Source: JAABSP01 sp011390135 (GTDB lineage Bacteria > Desulfobacterota > Desulfobacteria > Desulfobacterales > JAABSP01). Taken from it: a stretch of 64,000 nt of DNA. The DNA lies in the NCBI GenBank assembly GCA_011390135.1, contig JAABSZ010000003.1:3635-67634 (forward strand), written 5' to 3'. The position numbers and the translations under genes are program-made. The notes below the pieces were generated by a model. It was not told the DNA's origin. It did not search any database and worked only from the letters and a program-made list of their open reading frames with translations. This document shows, piece by piece, positions 1 through 8,452 of this stretch. Position 1 is the stretch's first letter; every line of letters starts with the position of its first letter.

Positions 1-623
1 TGTGAAAAACCGAGATCCTCCATATTCCAGACATTGACGAGACCTCCGCAGGAGCCGATATAGAGCCGATCCCCAGTTGCTTGGATCGCGCCGATATAGT
101 GGCCATCCAGAAGCTTGACCGTCCGGATCTCCCCGCTTTCGGTATCCCAGAGAACGGCCGTGTCCACATCCTTGTCGGACCCGCCCGAGATGACTGTCGA
201 TCTGAAAACGGTTCGGACACCGCCGTCGAAACGGGAGTATTCGATCTTCTGGATCGTATCGGCCAGATCCAGGGTCTCCGGCTCGAAGAGATAGGCTGCG
301 CCGCCAGTCACCGTGGGGTTTTCAAAGATCCAGATCTTCCCGTCGATGAGAAAGGGGCGACTGTAATAGACCCCGGGAAGGCGATACCGATTCGCGTTGT
401 GGGTATTGGCCCGCAGAATCCCCTCCATCTCATCCCACATCTTCAGGTTGGCATAGACTTCGAAAGGGATGGAATAGGGGCTCAATATTCCCTTTTCCAA
501 TGTATTGCGGATCTCCTCCCGCTTCCGGATCTCCCCGGCGTTGAGTTCCCCAAAGGCCGGAGACGCGAAAGAAAGGAGCAGGACAGACAAAAGCAGCCAG
601 TTCATAAGGGTCGTCTTCTTCAT
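1..623 (-). CDS. Secreted beta-propeller-like protein, C-terminus cut by window edge
   Basis: Read on the minus strand, this is the first ~207 codons of a gene that leaves the window on the left. The protein begins MKKTTLMNW and has a hydrophobic signal peptide ending near an AFG site around residue 26, so it is probably exported. The later part has short strand-like segments ending in Trp-Asp/Asn (VLWDTESG, VNVWNMED), as in WD40 or PQQ-type propeller blades, but too few blades are visible to name a family. The ATG at 623 lies one base after the stop of the upstream ankyrin lipoprotein gene (625-627), so the two are probably one transcript with coupled translation. Function unknown; partial gene. 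Confidence 0.6.
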   Translation of the reverse strand, partial: MKKTTLMNWLLLSVLLLSFASPAFGELNAGEIRKREEIRNTLEKGILSPYSIPFEVYANLKMWDEMEGILRANTHNANRYRLPGVYYSRPFLIDGKIWIFENPTVTGGAAYLFEPETLDLADTIQKIEYSRFDGGVRTVFRSTVISGGSDKDVDTAVLWDTESGEIRTVKLLDGHYIGAIQATGDRLYIGSCGGLVNVWNMEDLGFS

Positions 624-624
624 T

Positions 625-1890
625 TTAAATATCCCTCAACAGGATCTCCCGATAGACATCTCTTGCCCGCCGAACCAGGGGGGCATGTTCCGCAATATCC
701 TTGTATTTCAGAATAAAGGCTTCCAGTTCCCCCAGAGTCGGCTGCTGCAGGATCTGCTCCAGCCGCTCCCGGGGCGCCATGCCATCTCTTTCTTCTCTTT
801 CTTCTCTTTCTTCCGGAGCATTCCGAATCTCTTGGACCGGGGGAGGAGCAGCGGTTCGAGCATCCGAAGAGACGGGGGGAGAGACGGGGGGAGAGACAGG
901 GGAAGAGACGGGGGAAGGAGCTTTCAGGCCATTTTGGCTCGGTTTTTCGATGCGGCTGCGGGATCGGGTCTTTGTTCTTTCCCGGACCGATGCGCTGCGG
1001 GACTCTGCCGCGTTCTCCCGGCCCATCCGGAGCCGCTTTTGGGCTGTCACGATATAGGGGGCGATGTCCGGGAGATATTGGCGCACCGGCTCGGTATAGG
1101 TTCTGCTGATCCATCCCCGCTCCGTGAGAATCCAGTCCCCCTGGACCCTTTTGGGAATCACCCGATCACCCTGCCGGTATTGGCCCAGCTTTTCGCTCTT
1201 TACGGTGCGCCCCGCACGGATATTGAGGCGGCTTGCCGTGATCTCGAAGCCATTTTGAGAAAAGGGTTCGTACCGGTCTATGAAATCCTGAAGGACTTGG
1301 GGGGAATCCCCCTGGATCGCATTGTAATCCTCCCTGGCCCGGGCTTTGAGCCGGGCAGTGACAACGGATCGGTAGTATCCGTCGGAAAAGCGGGAGAAAT
1401 ATTCCACATAGGGCCCCAGATTCCGGCCGTGACCCGTCATGATCCGGGAGACCAGCTCATACTCCCGGGAAAGATTGTAGAGCCGAAGCTTTCCCGGCCC
1501 GTCCGGGGTCTCGGGGAGATTCCGGATGAAATCGTGCCTGGCCCCAGCCTCCAGCAGCTTTCGAAAGGTCTCGAAATTCTCGTTCTCATACGCGTGTTCC
1601 AGCGCGGTTCTGCCGCTGCGGTCCTCCGAGTCGAGGCTCGCGCCGCTGCCAAGAAGCGCGCTGATGACCTCCGGATTGCCGGACTGGGCCGCGGCCATGA
1701 GCGGTGTGCGGCCCTTGTCGTCAGCTTGATCCGCGCCCCCCTCCGCTTGGATCATCTTTTGAACCCTCTCCAGATCGCCTTTTCTTGCGGCCTCGTGCAG
1801 CGAGGTACAGGAGAAGGCAAACAGAAGCGCCAGCAGCGCAGCCGCCCGAATCCCCAACTTCCATCCTGTTCCGTTTTCCGATCTCATCAT
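625..1890 (-). CDS. Ankyrin-repeat lipoprotein with SH3-like domain
   Basis: 421 aa. A signal sequence ends in the lipobox LFAFSC (Cys28), so the mature protein should be lipid-anchored. Residues about 30-125 carry three ankyrin-like repeats (LHEAARKGDLERV; GRTPLMAAAQSG; GRTALEHAYENEN). Residues about 225-270 resemble a bacterial SH3 domain (LNIRAG near its start, GWISRTY at its end). The tail has low-complexity insertions: a Ser-Pro-Pro-Val block from a 12-bp tandem repeat at 869-916 and an Arg-Glu-Glu block from a 9-bp repeat at about 785-811. Ankyrin plus SH3b suggests an envelope scaffold or binding protein; no enzyme signature is seen. It lies directly upstream of the propeller-like gene. 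Confidence 0.7.
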   Translation of the reverse strand: MMRSENGTGWKLGIRAAALLALLFAFSCTSLHEAARKGDLERVQKMIQAEGGADQADDKGRTPLMAAAQSGNPEVISALLGSGASLDSEDRSGRTALEHAYENENFETFRKLLEAGARHDFIRNLPETPDGPGKLRLYNLSREYELVSRIMTGHGRNLGPYVEYFSRFSDGYYRSVVTARLKARAREDYNAIQGDSPQVLQDFIDRYEPFSQNGFEITASRLNIRAGRTVKSEKLGQYRQGDRVIPKRVQGDWILTERGWISRTYTEPVRQYLPDIAPYIVTAQKRLRMGRENAAESRSASVRERTKTRSRSRIEKPSQNGLKAPSPVSSPVSPPVSPPVSSDARTAAPPPVQEIRNAPEEREEREERDGMAPRERLEQILQQPTLGELEAFILKYKDIAEHAPLVRRARDVYREILLRDI

Positions 1891-1993
1891 TAAGAGCCTT
1901 TACATTTTTCCAAAATATCGTTAATACCTTATCCTTAGTCGAAACTGCAATTCATGTCAATTGTCAATGCAAAAGAGGAGCGAGCAAATTCCC

Positions 1994-2656
1994 ATGAAGA
2001 TCACCTCGGAAGTCTTTCAGGTGGGCGGCGGCGCGCACTCGAGCCCCGAGGATGGGGCGGTCTATCTCGTTTTTATGGAGGGAAAGGCCGCGCTCATCGA
2101 TGCCGGCTGCGGCCCTTCGGTTCCCCGGATCATCGAAAATATCCGCGGCTGCCGCGTCAAAACAGAGCAGATCGAAATCATTCTTCTCACCCACTGCCAT
2201 TTCGACCACACAGGCGGCGTGCCGGGGCTGCGCCAGTGGACCGATGCGGCCGTCGGGGCTCATGAACTGGACGCGCCCTTTCTGGAATCGGGAAACAGCG
2301 CGGTGACAGCGGCCAGTTGGTACGGCCGTTCCGCAACCCCCTTTACCGTCGATCGAAAGCTGTCCGGCGCGGTTCAGGAGATCCGCCTGGGCCGGCGGGC
2401 CATCCAGATGGTCCACATCCCGGGCCACTCCCCCGGCTCCGTGGCCTACTGGGTCGAGTCGGACGGGAAAAGGGTCCTCTTTGGCCAGGATGTCCACGGC
2501 CCTCTGGATGAGAGCCTGCTCTCGGACCCGGCCGCCTATAGAAAATCTTTGCAGATTCTCATGGATCTGGAGGCCGATATCCTCTGCGAGGGGCACTATG
2601 GCATCTATTGGGGAAAAGAGAAGGTAAGGGATTTCATTAAGTCCTTTCTGGCCTGA
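1994..2656 (+). CDS. MBL-fold metallo-hydrolase
   Basis: 220 aa from the ATG at 1994; an AGGAG element lies about 14 bases upstream. An in-frame TTG at 1961 and ATG at 1967 are less likely starts. The metallo-beta-lactamase signature is intact: H67-x-H69-x-D71-H72 in THCHFDHTGG, then the HIPGHSPGS loop, the GQDVHG metal-bridging Asp and the EGHYGIYWG histidine near the C-terminus. This is the compact glyoxalase II/hydrolase-like branch. Such enzymes hydrolyse thioesters, lactones or phosphoesters at a dinuclear metal site; substrate cannot be assigned. It is monocistronic and convergent with the DUF4143 ATPase. Confidence 0.85.
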   Translation: MKITSEVFQVGGGAHSSPEDGAVYLVFMEGKAALIDAGCGPSVPRIIENIRGCRVKTEQIEIILLTHCHFDHTGGVPGLRQWTDAAVGAHELDAPFLESGNSAVTAASWYGRSATPFTVDRKLSGAVQEIRLGRRAIQMVHIPGHSPGSVAYWVESDGKRVLFGQDVHGPLDESLLSDPAAYRKSLQILMDLEADILCEGHYGIYWGKEKVRDFIKSFLA

Positions 2657-2677
2657 CGCAGGTGGGATTTTTCCAAA

Positions 2678-2703
2678 GGATCGGAAGGATGGTCCGTCCT
2701 TTT
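2678..2703 (+). terminator. Probable terminator of the MBL gene
   Basis: GGA/CGGA pairs with TCCG/TCC around a 7-base loop with one bulged base, followed by TTTT. It lies in the gap between the convergent MBL and DUF4143 genes. Weak but well placed. Confidence 0.45.
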
Positions 2704-3866
2704 CAGCCGATATCCGCGTAGAATTGACCGATCCGGGAATAGCCGATCACCCGATGCGGGGTCCGCTTCTGGTCCATATCGCGGCCCATGACCAGACATG
2801 AGGCCGGCGCGGTACCGCTCAAACCTTTGAAATAATCGAGCCCCTTGAAAAAGTGCCGGGAGACGGTTTTTGAAGATTTGATTTCCACGGGAACGGGGCC
2901 AAGACCAGTCTCCAGGATCAGATCGACCTCATTTCCGGTTCTGTCTCGGAAGTAATAGAGATTGTCCCGAAGCCCCCGGTTCAATCGCTGCTTGAGGAAC
3001 TCGGAGACCACGAATGTCTCGAAGAGCTGCCCCCGCAGCGGATGGGTCTCCATCTGATCGGACTTTTCAATGCCGAGCAGATGGGCCGCCAGGCCCGCAT
3101 CGATAAAGTAGAGCTTGGGGGATTTGATGATCCTCTTGTTGAAATTGTTGTAATAGGGCTTCAGCAGAAAGATGATGAAACTGGCTTCTAGAATCGATAT
3201 CCATTCGCTGATGGTTTTGCCGGTAACACCGATATCATTGGCCAGACTCGTGCTGTTCAGGATCTGCCCTGTTCTTCCGGCACAGAGCTTTACGAACCCA
3301 TGAAACCGCATCAGATCCTTTACCTTCACCATCATCCGGACATCCCGCTCCACATAGGTCTCCACATACCCTGCGTGAAAGAATTCGGGCCGGATCTTCT
3401 GGTCGAAAATCCGGGGATAGAATCCGGTGAAGAGAAGCTCGTTCAGTTCGCTCTTTCCGGGCTCACGGATCTCGTCAAAGGAGAAGGGGAGGAGTTTCAA
3501 CACCCCTGTTCTTCCGGCAAGGGATTGGGTGATATTCTGCATGGACTGGAACTGGTTGCTTCCGGTGAGAACGAACATTCCGGGACGGTTCTTCCTGTCC
3601 ACGATGGTCTGGATGTAGGAAAGCAGCGGGGGGACATGTTGGACCTCGTCGATGATCGCGCCATCAGAATAGCGGTCTAAAAAGGCGCGGGGATCGGAGA
3701 GGGCAAACTCCCGGGTATCCATATCCTCTAAAGTGACATACTCCTTGTCCGGAAAGGTCATTTTCGCCAGCGTGGTTTTGCCGGACTGGCGGGGACCGGT
3801 AATGGTAATCACCGGAAAGGATGCAGCCATTTCTTCTAATACGGGTTGCGCATGTCGGGAAATCAT
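2703..3866 (-). CDS. AAA-type ATPase with DUF4143 C-terminal domain
   Basis: 387 aa from the ATG at 3866, chosen because GAGGTGA lies 8 bases upstream; a longer in-frame start at 3896 has no such site. Walker A GPRQSGKT is at residues 24-31, Walker B is the IIDEVQ segment, and the TGSNQF sensor motif follows. The C-terminal half has the DUF4143 pattern with a nuclease-like E-V-D...E-I-K arrangement (NEVDLI, VPVEIKSS). These proteins are widespread, often mobile and of unknown role; some are proposed to act in toxin-like or genome-defence settings. A second, unrelated-sequence member is at 59992-61260. Confidence 0.85.
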   Translation of the reverse strand: MISRHAQPVLEEMAASFPVITITGPRQSGKTTLAKMTFPDKEYVTLEDMDTREFALSDPRAFLDRYSDGAIIDEVQHVPPLLSYIQTIVDRKNRPGMFVLTGSNQFQSMQNITQSLAGRTGVLKLLPFSFDEIREPGKSELNELLFTGFYPRIFDQKIRPEFFHAGYVETYVERDVRMMVKVKDLMRFHGFVKLCAGRTGQILNSTSLANDIGVTGKTISEWISILEASFIIFLLKPYYNNFNKRIIKSPKLYFIDAGLAAHLLGIEKSDQMETHPLRGQLFETFVVSEFLKQRLNRGLRDNLYYFRDRTGNEVDLILETGLGPVPVEIKSSKTVSRHFFKGLDYFKGLSGTAPASCLVMGRDMDQKRTPHRVIGYSRIGQFYADIG

Positions 3867-3943
3867 CCGTTCACCTCGGGCGGAATTGTAGTACAACTCC
3901 TAATTTGTCAGCCCTTTCTTTCTTTGTCAATGGAAAAGCGGTG

Positions 3944-4453
3944 ATGCAGCAAAAAGCAGAATACCAAAAGGCCTATGAGATCGCCATCCGCCTCCTGGCC
4001 CGAAGGGCCCATGTCTCGGCCGAGCTGAAAAAGAAGATCATGGAGAGGGGAATCGATGCCGGGACTGCGGAGCAGGTGGTCCGGGAGTGCAGAGAGCGGG
4101 GCTATATCGATGAGAAGTCCACGGCCCGGCTCTTCTTCGAAAGTCTTCGGGGCAAAGGATACGGCCCCAGGCAGATCCGGCTGCAGATGAAAAGACGGGG
4201 AATCGAAGCGGGGCTGATAGAGGAGATCTTTTCCCAAGCCCTCTTTCCAAAGGAGGCTGAAGAGGTCATTTTGGATGCCGAACCTTATGTTGAAATCGAT
4301 GAAGCGCTGAAAGCTGCCGGGAAGAAGCTCTCGGCCCTGCATCGGGAGAAAGACCCGAAAAAGCGGCGGGAGAAGCTCTACCGGTTTCTGCAGTACCGGG
4401 GCTTCTCCCCTTCTGCCATATCGGAAGTCCTCCGAAAGATGCTCTCATCCTGA
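3944..4453 (+). CDS. recX: Regulatory protein RecX
   Basis: 169 aa. The all-helical three-repeat RecX architecture is clear: an N-terminal ALxLLARRAHVSAEL-type helix (AIRLLARRAHVSAELKKK), GYIDEKSTARLFFESLRGKGYGP in the centre (central motif around residues 45-75), and a C-terminal FLQYRGFSPSAISEVL. RecX binds RecA filaments and limits recombination and SOS induction. The ATG at 3944 fits the family N-terminus; GTG at 3941 is adjacent. recA is not in the window. The upstream ATPase gene is divergent, with 77 bases between starts. Confidence 0.85.
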   Translation: MQQKAEYQKAYEIAIRLLARRAHVSAELKKKIMERGIDAGTAEQVVRECRERGYIDEKSTARLFFESLRGKGYGPRQIRLQMKRRGIEAGLIEEIFSQALFPKEAEEVILDAEPYVEIDEALKAAGKKLSALHREKDPKKRREKLYRFLQYRGFSPSAISEVLRKMLSS

Positions 4454-4585
4454 TTGACCTGCGGCCTCTCCAAAAGATCTTTAGGGGCACGGAATTTGCC
4501 GATATATTGCTACCCCGATTCGATTATTCCTTTTGGAACAAGGATTCAAGTTTTGTAAGCGGAGTATCTGTATTATCCAAGTCCC

Positions 4586-5695
4586 TTATCCGGGGATCAG
4601 CCGCCCCTTGTTTCCCTCTTTCTCCTCGATCCCCTTGTGGATGACCATACTCTTTCCGATCCGCTTCCCATCTTTATAGACATCCGGATCATGCCGTCTT
4701 CGGCTTCCGCCTGTCGATCGAATCCTGCGATACCGATACTTCATATACGCCTTGAGCTGGGGATCACCCACCAGCACCGGGGAGTATTCAATGGGATCTT
4801 TTGCCTCGAGCTGCTGATCCAGCTTGTCCATGAACCCATTGATGATCCCGATGGCAAAGTCGGTCTTCCGGTGGAGAGTAAGCCCCTTGTCCCGATTGTA
4901 CCGCTCCCATTCCGCGTCGATGAAGCGGGAGACAAAATCATGGACATAGGCGGCCATCTCTACATTCTGCTGGGTCCCGCTGATCTCCATGACCCGGCCC
5001 CGTTTTCCTTTTTCCAGCACAAAGATCGGAACCCAGATCCCCTGCACGAAATAGTGGTTGATGAGCAGATTGGCCAGAAGGGACTCATCCTGGCGATGGC
5101 GCAGTCCGGGGCGGCCGATCCGGGTGGTGATGAAATCCCGGCGCTCTGTCCGGTTGAGCATATCCAGATTGTGCTTTGCAATGAGATCGTGAGCTTTTAG
5201 CATCGCGGCCTCGGCCTCATGGCGGTTGCTGCTCCGGGCCAGGGAGAGGAGTTTTTGAACCCGGCTCAGGATCTGATCGGCCGGGTCTTTGGGGCCCACA
5301 GACTGCTCCAGTCCCGGGAAGCGGCCAGCAGCCGCAGGGTCCGCTCGGAGCATATCGCAGGCCCTTCGGAAGGTCGGCCCGTGGGGAGTCTCGTCCGCGT
5401 CTCTTCCCAGCAAGTCGGCCAGTTGATGTGCCATCTCATGCAGCAGCACCTGCCGAACACTTTCCCAGGGGTGATGCAAAGCAAATTCCCGGCTGATGCA
5501 GATCTCCCCCCATTCTTTTGACCATTGGCCCACCCGCCGGGTCGTATCCGCCAGCCGAAAGATCGGCTTTTTCATCAATCTTCTCACTCCGGAATCGAGT
5601 ACCCAGAGCCCCAGCTCCCATTCGCAGGAGAGCCCTTCCAGAATCCGCCGCTCCAGGGCGATCTGCACCGATGCCGCATCCGTTCCTTTTTCCAT
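4586..5695 (-). CDS. SprT-like metallopeptidase with DUF2786 domain
   Basis: 369 aa from the ATG at 5695. The N-terminal part carries the zinc-protease motif H86-E-M-A-H90 with a third ligand His105 in TPHGPTF, as in SprT/Spartan-like proteins. It is followed by a DUF2786 segment (ILSRVQKLLSLARSSNRHEAEAAMLKAHDLI) and a basic tail. Spartan-type enzymes cleave DNA-protein crosslinks; the bacterial role of this fusion is not known. Upstream, a 15-base segment containing AAGGAGGGGATC is tandemly duplicated (5702-5731), giving two consecutive Shine-Dalgarno-like sites; a GTG at 5746 could extend the protein by 17 residues. Confidence 0.75.
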   Translation of the reverse strand: MEKGTDAASVQIALERRILEGLSCEWELGLWVLDSGVRRLMKKPIFRLADTTRRVGQWSKEWGEICISREFALHHPWESVRQVLLHEMAHQLADLLGRDADETPHGPTFRRACDMLRADPAAAGRFPGLEQSVGPKDPADQILSRVQKLLSLARSSNRHEAEAAMLKAHDLIAKHNLDMLNRTERRDFITTRIGRPGLRHRQDESLLANLLINHYFVQGIWVPIFVLEKGKRGRVMEISGTQQNVEMAAYVHDFVSRFIDAEWERYNRDKGLTLHRKTDFAIGIINGFMDKLDQQLEAKDPIEYSPVLVGDPQLKAYMKYRYRRIRSTGGSRRRHDPDVYKDGKRIGKSMVIHKGIEEKEGNKGRLIPG

Positions 5696-5788
5696 TTTCC
5701 TTTTGATCCCCTCCTTTTTGATCCCCTCCTTATTGTTCCTCTTCACTATTGGATCTCCGAGCCTCTTTTATCAGAAATCGAAATCGAT

Positions 5789-5826
5789 TGCCAGTTCGAA
5801 ACCCGTTCGAAACCGGTTCGAAAAAA
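5789..5826 (+). repeat. 11-bp imperfect tandem repeat (GTTCGAAACC)
   Basis: Three consecutive GTTCGAAA-type units lie in the gap between the SprT-like gene and the zinc-ribbon gene. Each unit contains the palindrome TTCGAA. It may be operator DNA or one more of the many short tandem repeats in this genome. Confidence 0.5.
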
Positions 5827-5956
5827 AGGAATCGATGTCGGATACGATAAGATCATTAATATTATACAATCAGATACTTACCTGCTTTTCCTTGACCTCG
5901 GCAGAAAAGATGCGTTACTCTGTTATAAGAGAAAAATAAAAAAAGGAGGTATAGCA

Positions 5957-6163
5957 ATGGTTGAAAAATGCACGCGGTGCGGATGCACAAAGATCGAAAA
6001 GGGCAAACTTCAAGCCACAGGCCGGGTCCACTTCTATCCCGAAGATGCCAAATTTCTCAAGGCAAAGACCACACCGGTTTCAGTGCGCGGCTTTATGTGC
6101 GTGGACTGCGGGAACATCGAACTGTTTGGGGATCAGAAAAAAGTGGACGAGCTGACCTCATAG
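5957..6163 (+). CDS. Small zinc-ribbon protein
   Basis: 68 aa. The start is fixed by a strong AAGGAGGT ten bases upstream of the ATG. Two CxxC knuckles, C5-TR-C8 and C48-VD-C51 (followed by GNIELFG), form a zinc-ribbon; the sequence between them is short, with a YPEDAKFL element. This is the pattern of small stand-alone nucleic-acid-binding or zinc-binding proteins annotated only as zinc ribbon. It appears monocistronic with a hairpin downstream. Confidence 0.75.
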   Translation: MVEKCTRCGCTKIEKGKLQATGRVHFYPEDAKFLKAKTTPVSVRGFMCVDCGNIELFGDQKKVDELTS

Positions 6164-6192
6164 CTCCACCTTCGATCCGGCAACATCCCGAT

Positions 6193-6224
6193 CCCGGCAG
6201 ATCCATATTTCCCATCCTGCCGGG
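6193..6224 (+). terminator. Hairpin downstream of the zinc-ribbon gene
   Basis: CCCGGCAG (6193-6200) pairs perfectly with CTGCCGGG (6217-6224), 30 bases after the stop. There is no T-run, so termination may be inefficient. Three ATCCTT-led units of about 13 bases follow (6225-6262). Confidence 0.45.
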
Positions 6225-6317
6225 ACATCCTTTAAATATATCCTTCAAATACATCCTTCTGCAGATCTGAATACATACTCTCCCCTATTCTTTCCTCCTC
6301 ATCCTCGGGCGTAAAAT

Positions 6318-6352
6318 GGGTTGTGGAGTGAACGTATTCACGCATTCAACCC
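6318..6352 (+). promoter_or_regulatory. Nested palindrome just upstream of the sulfur operon
   Basis: An inner perfect inverted repeat GTGAA-CGTA-TTCAC (6328-6341) lies inside an outer pair GGGTTG/CAACCC (6318-6323 and 6347-6352). It ends 19 bases before the ATG of the MBL-rhodanese gene and immediately before its GGAGGAG ribosome site. It could be an operator for a sulfur-responsive repressor or an mRNA hairpin controlling ribosome access. Confidence 0.4.
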
Positions 6353-6371
6353 CTAAATCAGGAGGAGACCC

Positions 6372-7727
6372 ATGTTTCTGGAAATCATCCGATCCGAGGG
6401 ACTGGCGCACCTGTCCTATCTCATCGGCGACGGCAACAGTGCCGCGGTGATCGATCCCCGCCGGGATGTGGAGGTCTATATCGAGACCGCACACTGCAAG
6501 GGCGCGCAGATCAGACACATCTTCGAAACCCACCGGAACGAGGACTATGTCATCGGCTCCAAGGATCTGGCAAGGCGAACCGGGGCCGAGATCTACCACG
6601 GCAAACAGCTCGATTTCAATTACGGCAACCCCGTCTCTGAGGGGGATACCTTTGAACTGGGGGGCATGAAGCTCAAGATCCTGCACACGCCGGGTCATAC
6701 GGATGAGAGCATATCGATCGCGCTCTACGACACCCAGTACGGCGACAAGCCGGTCGGGGTCTTCACCGGCGATCTCCTCTTCATTGGCCAGGTGGGCCGC
6801 ACCGACTTCTATCCGGACCGGGCCTGGGAAGTTGCCGGCCTCCAGTACGACAGCATCTTCAAAACACTGCTGCCGTTAGGAGATCAGGTGATCCTCTACC
6901 CGGCCCACGGCGCGGGATCGGTCTGCGGCTCCGGCATGGCCTCCCGGGAATTTTCCACCCTGGGCTATGAGCGGCAGTTCAATCCGGCCTTACAGCAGGA
7001 CCGGGAAGGCTTCATCGAGAGCAAGGTGAGCCAGAAGCCGTACCAGCCCCCCTATTTCCGGATGATGGAGAAGTACAACCAGGAGGGGCCCCCGCGCCTG
7101 GACATGCTGCCCCGGCCCAAGCCCTGTCTTCCGGGCGCGTTTGAAAAGCTCATTGAAAAGGGCGCGCAGGTACTGGATCTGAGAAGCCCCGAGGCCTTTT
7201 CCGGAGCCTATGTTCCAGACAGCTATGCCATGTCTTTGGGCATCCTGCCCGGATTTGCCGGATGGTTTCTCGACTACGAAAAAGATATCGCGCTGGTGGC
7301 CAATGACTGCAACGAGGTGGACAAGGCCGTGAAGCTCCTCATCCGGCTCGGATACGACCGGATTATCGGCTATCTCGACGGCGGGATGGAGACCTGGGAG
7401 ACCTCGGGCCGGGATTACGGGCAGATGCCGTCGGTCTATGCCGGAGATATCCGAAAGCTTCAGGAAAAGGGATATCTTCTGCTCGATGTCCGGGAGAAGG
7501 AGGAATGGGAATCGGGACACCTCAAGGACGCGCAGCACATCTATGTGGGAGAGCTTCCGGACAATCTGGATAAAGTGCCCCGAGATAAGCCCGTCATCAC
7601 CTTCTGCGGCAGCGGAAGAAGAGCCATCATCGCAGCCTCCATCCTGAAGCAGAACGGCTATGACCATGTGGAGAACTGCCTCGGCTCCATGGCCGCATGC
7701 CAGAAGTCCGGATGCCAGATCGTTTAG
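6372..7727 (+). CDS. MBL-fold/rhodanese fusion, sulfane-sulfur metabolism
   Basis: 451 aa. The N-terminal metallo-beta-lactamase domain resembles ETHE1-type persulfide dioxygenases and keeps HTPGHT (His109), GDLLFIG (Asp134) and YPAHGAGS (His179). The first metal motif is altered to H54-R-N-E-D58-Y, so one His is Asn and the last is Tyr. Two rhodanese domains follow (about 245-345 and 350-451). Only the second has a plausible active-site Cys (Cys412, FCGSGRRA). Three more cysteines (436, 443, 448) crowd the C-terminus. It heads an operon with two YeeE/YedE subunits, so a role in handling persulfide or thiosulfate sulfur is likely. The changed metal site makes dioxygenase activity uncertain, which also fits an anaerobe. 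Confidence 0.8.
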   Translation: MFLEIIRSEGLAHLSYLIGDGNSAAVIDPRRDVEVYIETAHCKGAQIRHIFETHRNEDYVIGSKDLARRTGAEIYHGKQLDFNYGNPVSEGDTFELGGMKLKILHTPGHTDESISIALYDTQYGDKPVGVFTGDLLFIGQVGRTDFYPDRAWEVAGLQYDSIFKTLLPLGDQVILYPAHGAGSVCGSGMASREFSTLGYERQFNPALQQDREGFIESKVSQKPYQPPYFRMMEKYNQEGPPRLDMLPRPKPCLPGAFEKLIEKGAQVLDLRSPEAFSGAYVPDSYAMSLGILPGFAGWFLDYEKDIALVANDCNEVDKAVKLLIRLGYDRIIGYLDGGMETWETSGRDYGQMPSVYAGDIRKLQEKGYLLLDVREKEEWESGHLKDAQHIYVGELPDNLDKVPRDKPVITFCGSGRRAIIAASILKQNGYDHVENCLGSMAACQKSGCQIV

Positions 7728-7742
7728 ATAAAGGAGGATTTC

Positions 7743-8414
7743 ATGACAAAAACGGATTATGGCTTTCAGGGCCTTATGCTGATGCTTCTGATCGCAACCC
7801 TGCTGCTGCTTTGCGTCGATTTTCAAGCCGCATGGGCAGAGGTCGGAGAGAAGGCCGCGATCCATGAAGCAATGGGACCGGTGGAGACCGAAGGCAATCC
7901 CCTGACCCGAAAGCGCTGGTCCCCTTACACCACCGGGATCGCCATCGGTGTTCTGAGCTGGCTCGCGTTTCTGCTCATAGGCAAGGGGCTCGGCGTATCG
8001 AGTTCCTACGCCAAAACCAGCGGAATGGTGGAAAAGGCCGTAAAGGGAGAGAAGGTTTATGAGATCGAGTATTATCAGGAGAAAACTCCTAAGATCGACA
8101 CCGGATGGATGCTCGTCTTCGGCATCATCATCGGCGCATTTCTGTCGGCAAGGCTCTCCGGCGACTTTCAACTGACCGCGATTCCTCCCCTCTGGAAAGA
8201 GATGTTCGGAGACAATGTGCTGATCCGGATCATCGTCGCGTTTATTGGAGGCATGGTACTGATCATCGGCGCGAGATGGGCCCGGGGATGCACAAGCGGA
8301 CATGGGATCACCGGAACCCTCCAGCTTGCCGTCAGCAGTTGGATGGCGCTTTTTGCCTTTTTTATCGGCGGAGTGATAACCGCCTATCTTCTCTATGCGG
8401 TCTCGGCTTTATAG
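7743..8414 (+). CDS. YeeE/YedE-family sulfur transporter, subunit 1
   Basis: 223 aa membrane protein with an N-terminal hydrophobic helix, about five transmembrane segments and the family signature GARWARGCTSGHGITG near residues 178-193. The Cys in the RGCTSGHG motif matches the thiosulfate-relay cysteine of the TsuA/YeeE family. It starts 15 bases after the rhodanese gene, with AAGGAGG as ribosome site. Splitting YeeE into two half-size proteins is common; the second half follows. Confidence 0.8.
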   Translation: MTKTDYGFQGLMLMLLIATLLLLCVDFQAAWAEVGEKAAIHEAMGPVETEGNPLTRKRWSPYTTGIAIGVLSWLAFLLIGKGLGVSSSYAKTSGMVEKAVKGEKVYEIEYYQEKTPKIDTGWMLVFGIIIGAFLSARLSGDFQLTAIPPLWKEMFGDNVLIRIIVAFIGGMVLIIGARWARGCTSGHGITGTLQLAVSSWMALFAFFIGGVITAYLLYAVSAL

Positions 8415-8452
8415 AAAAGGCTGCAGGCTGAAAAAGTATTCAGGAGAGAGAA

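Noticed and set aside
6372..7727. Annotation as a persulfide dioxygenase (ETHE1)
   Set aside because: Two residues of the first metal motif are replaced, so the name would overstate the evidence.
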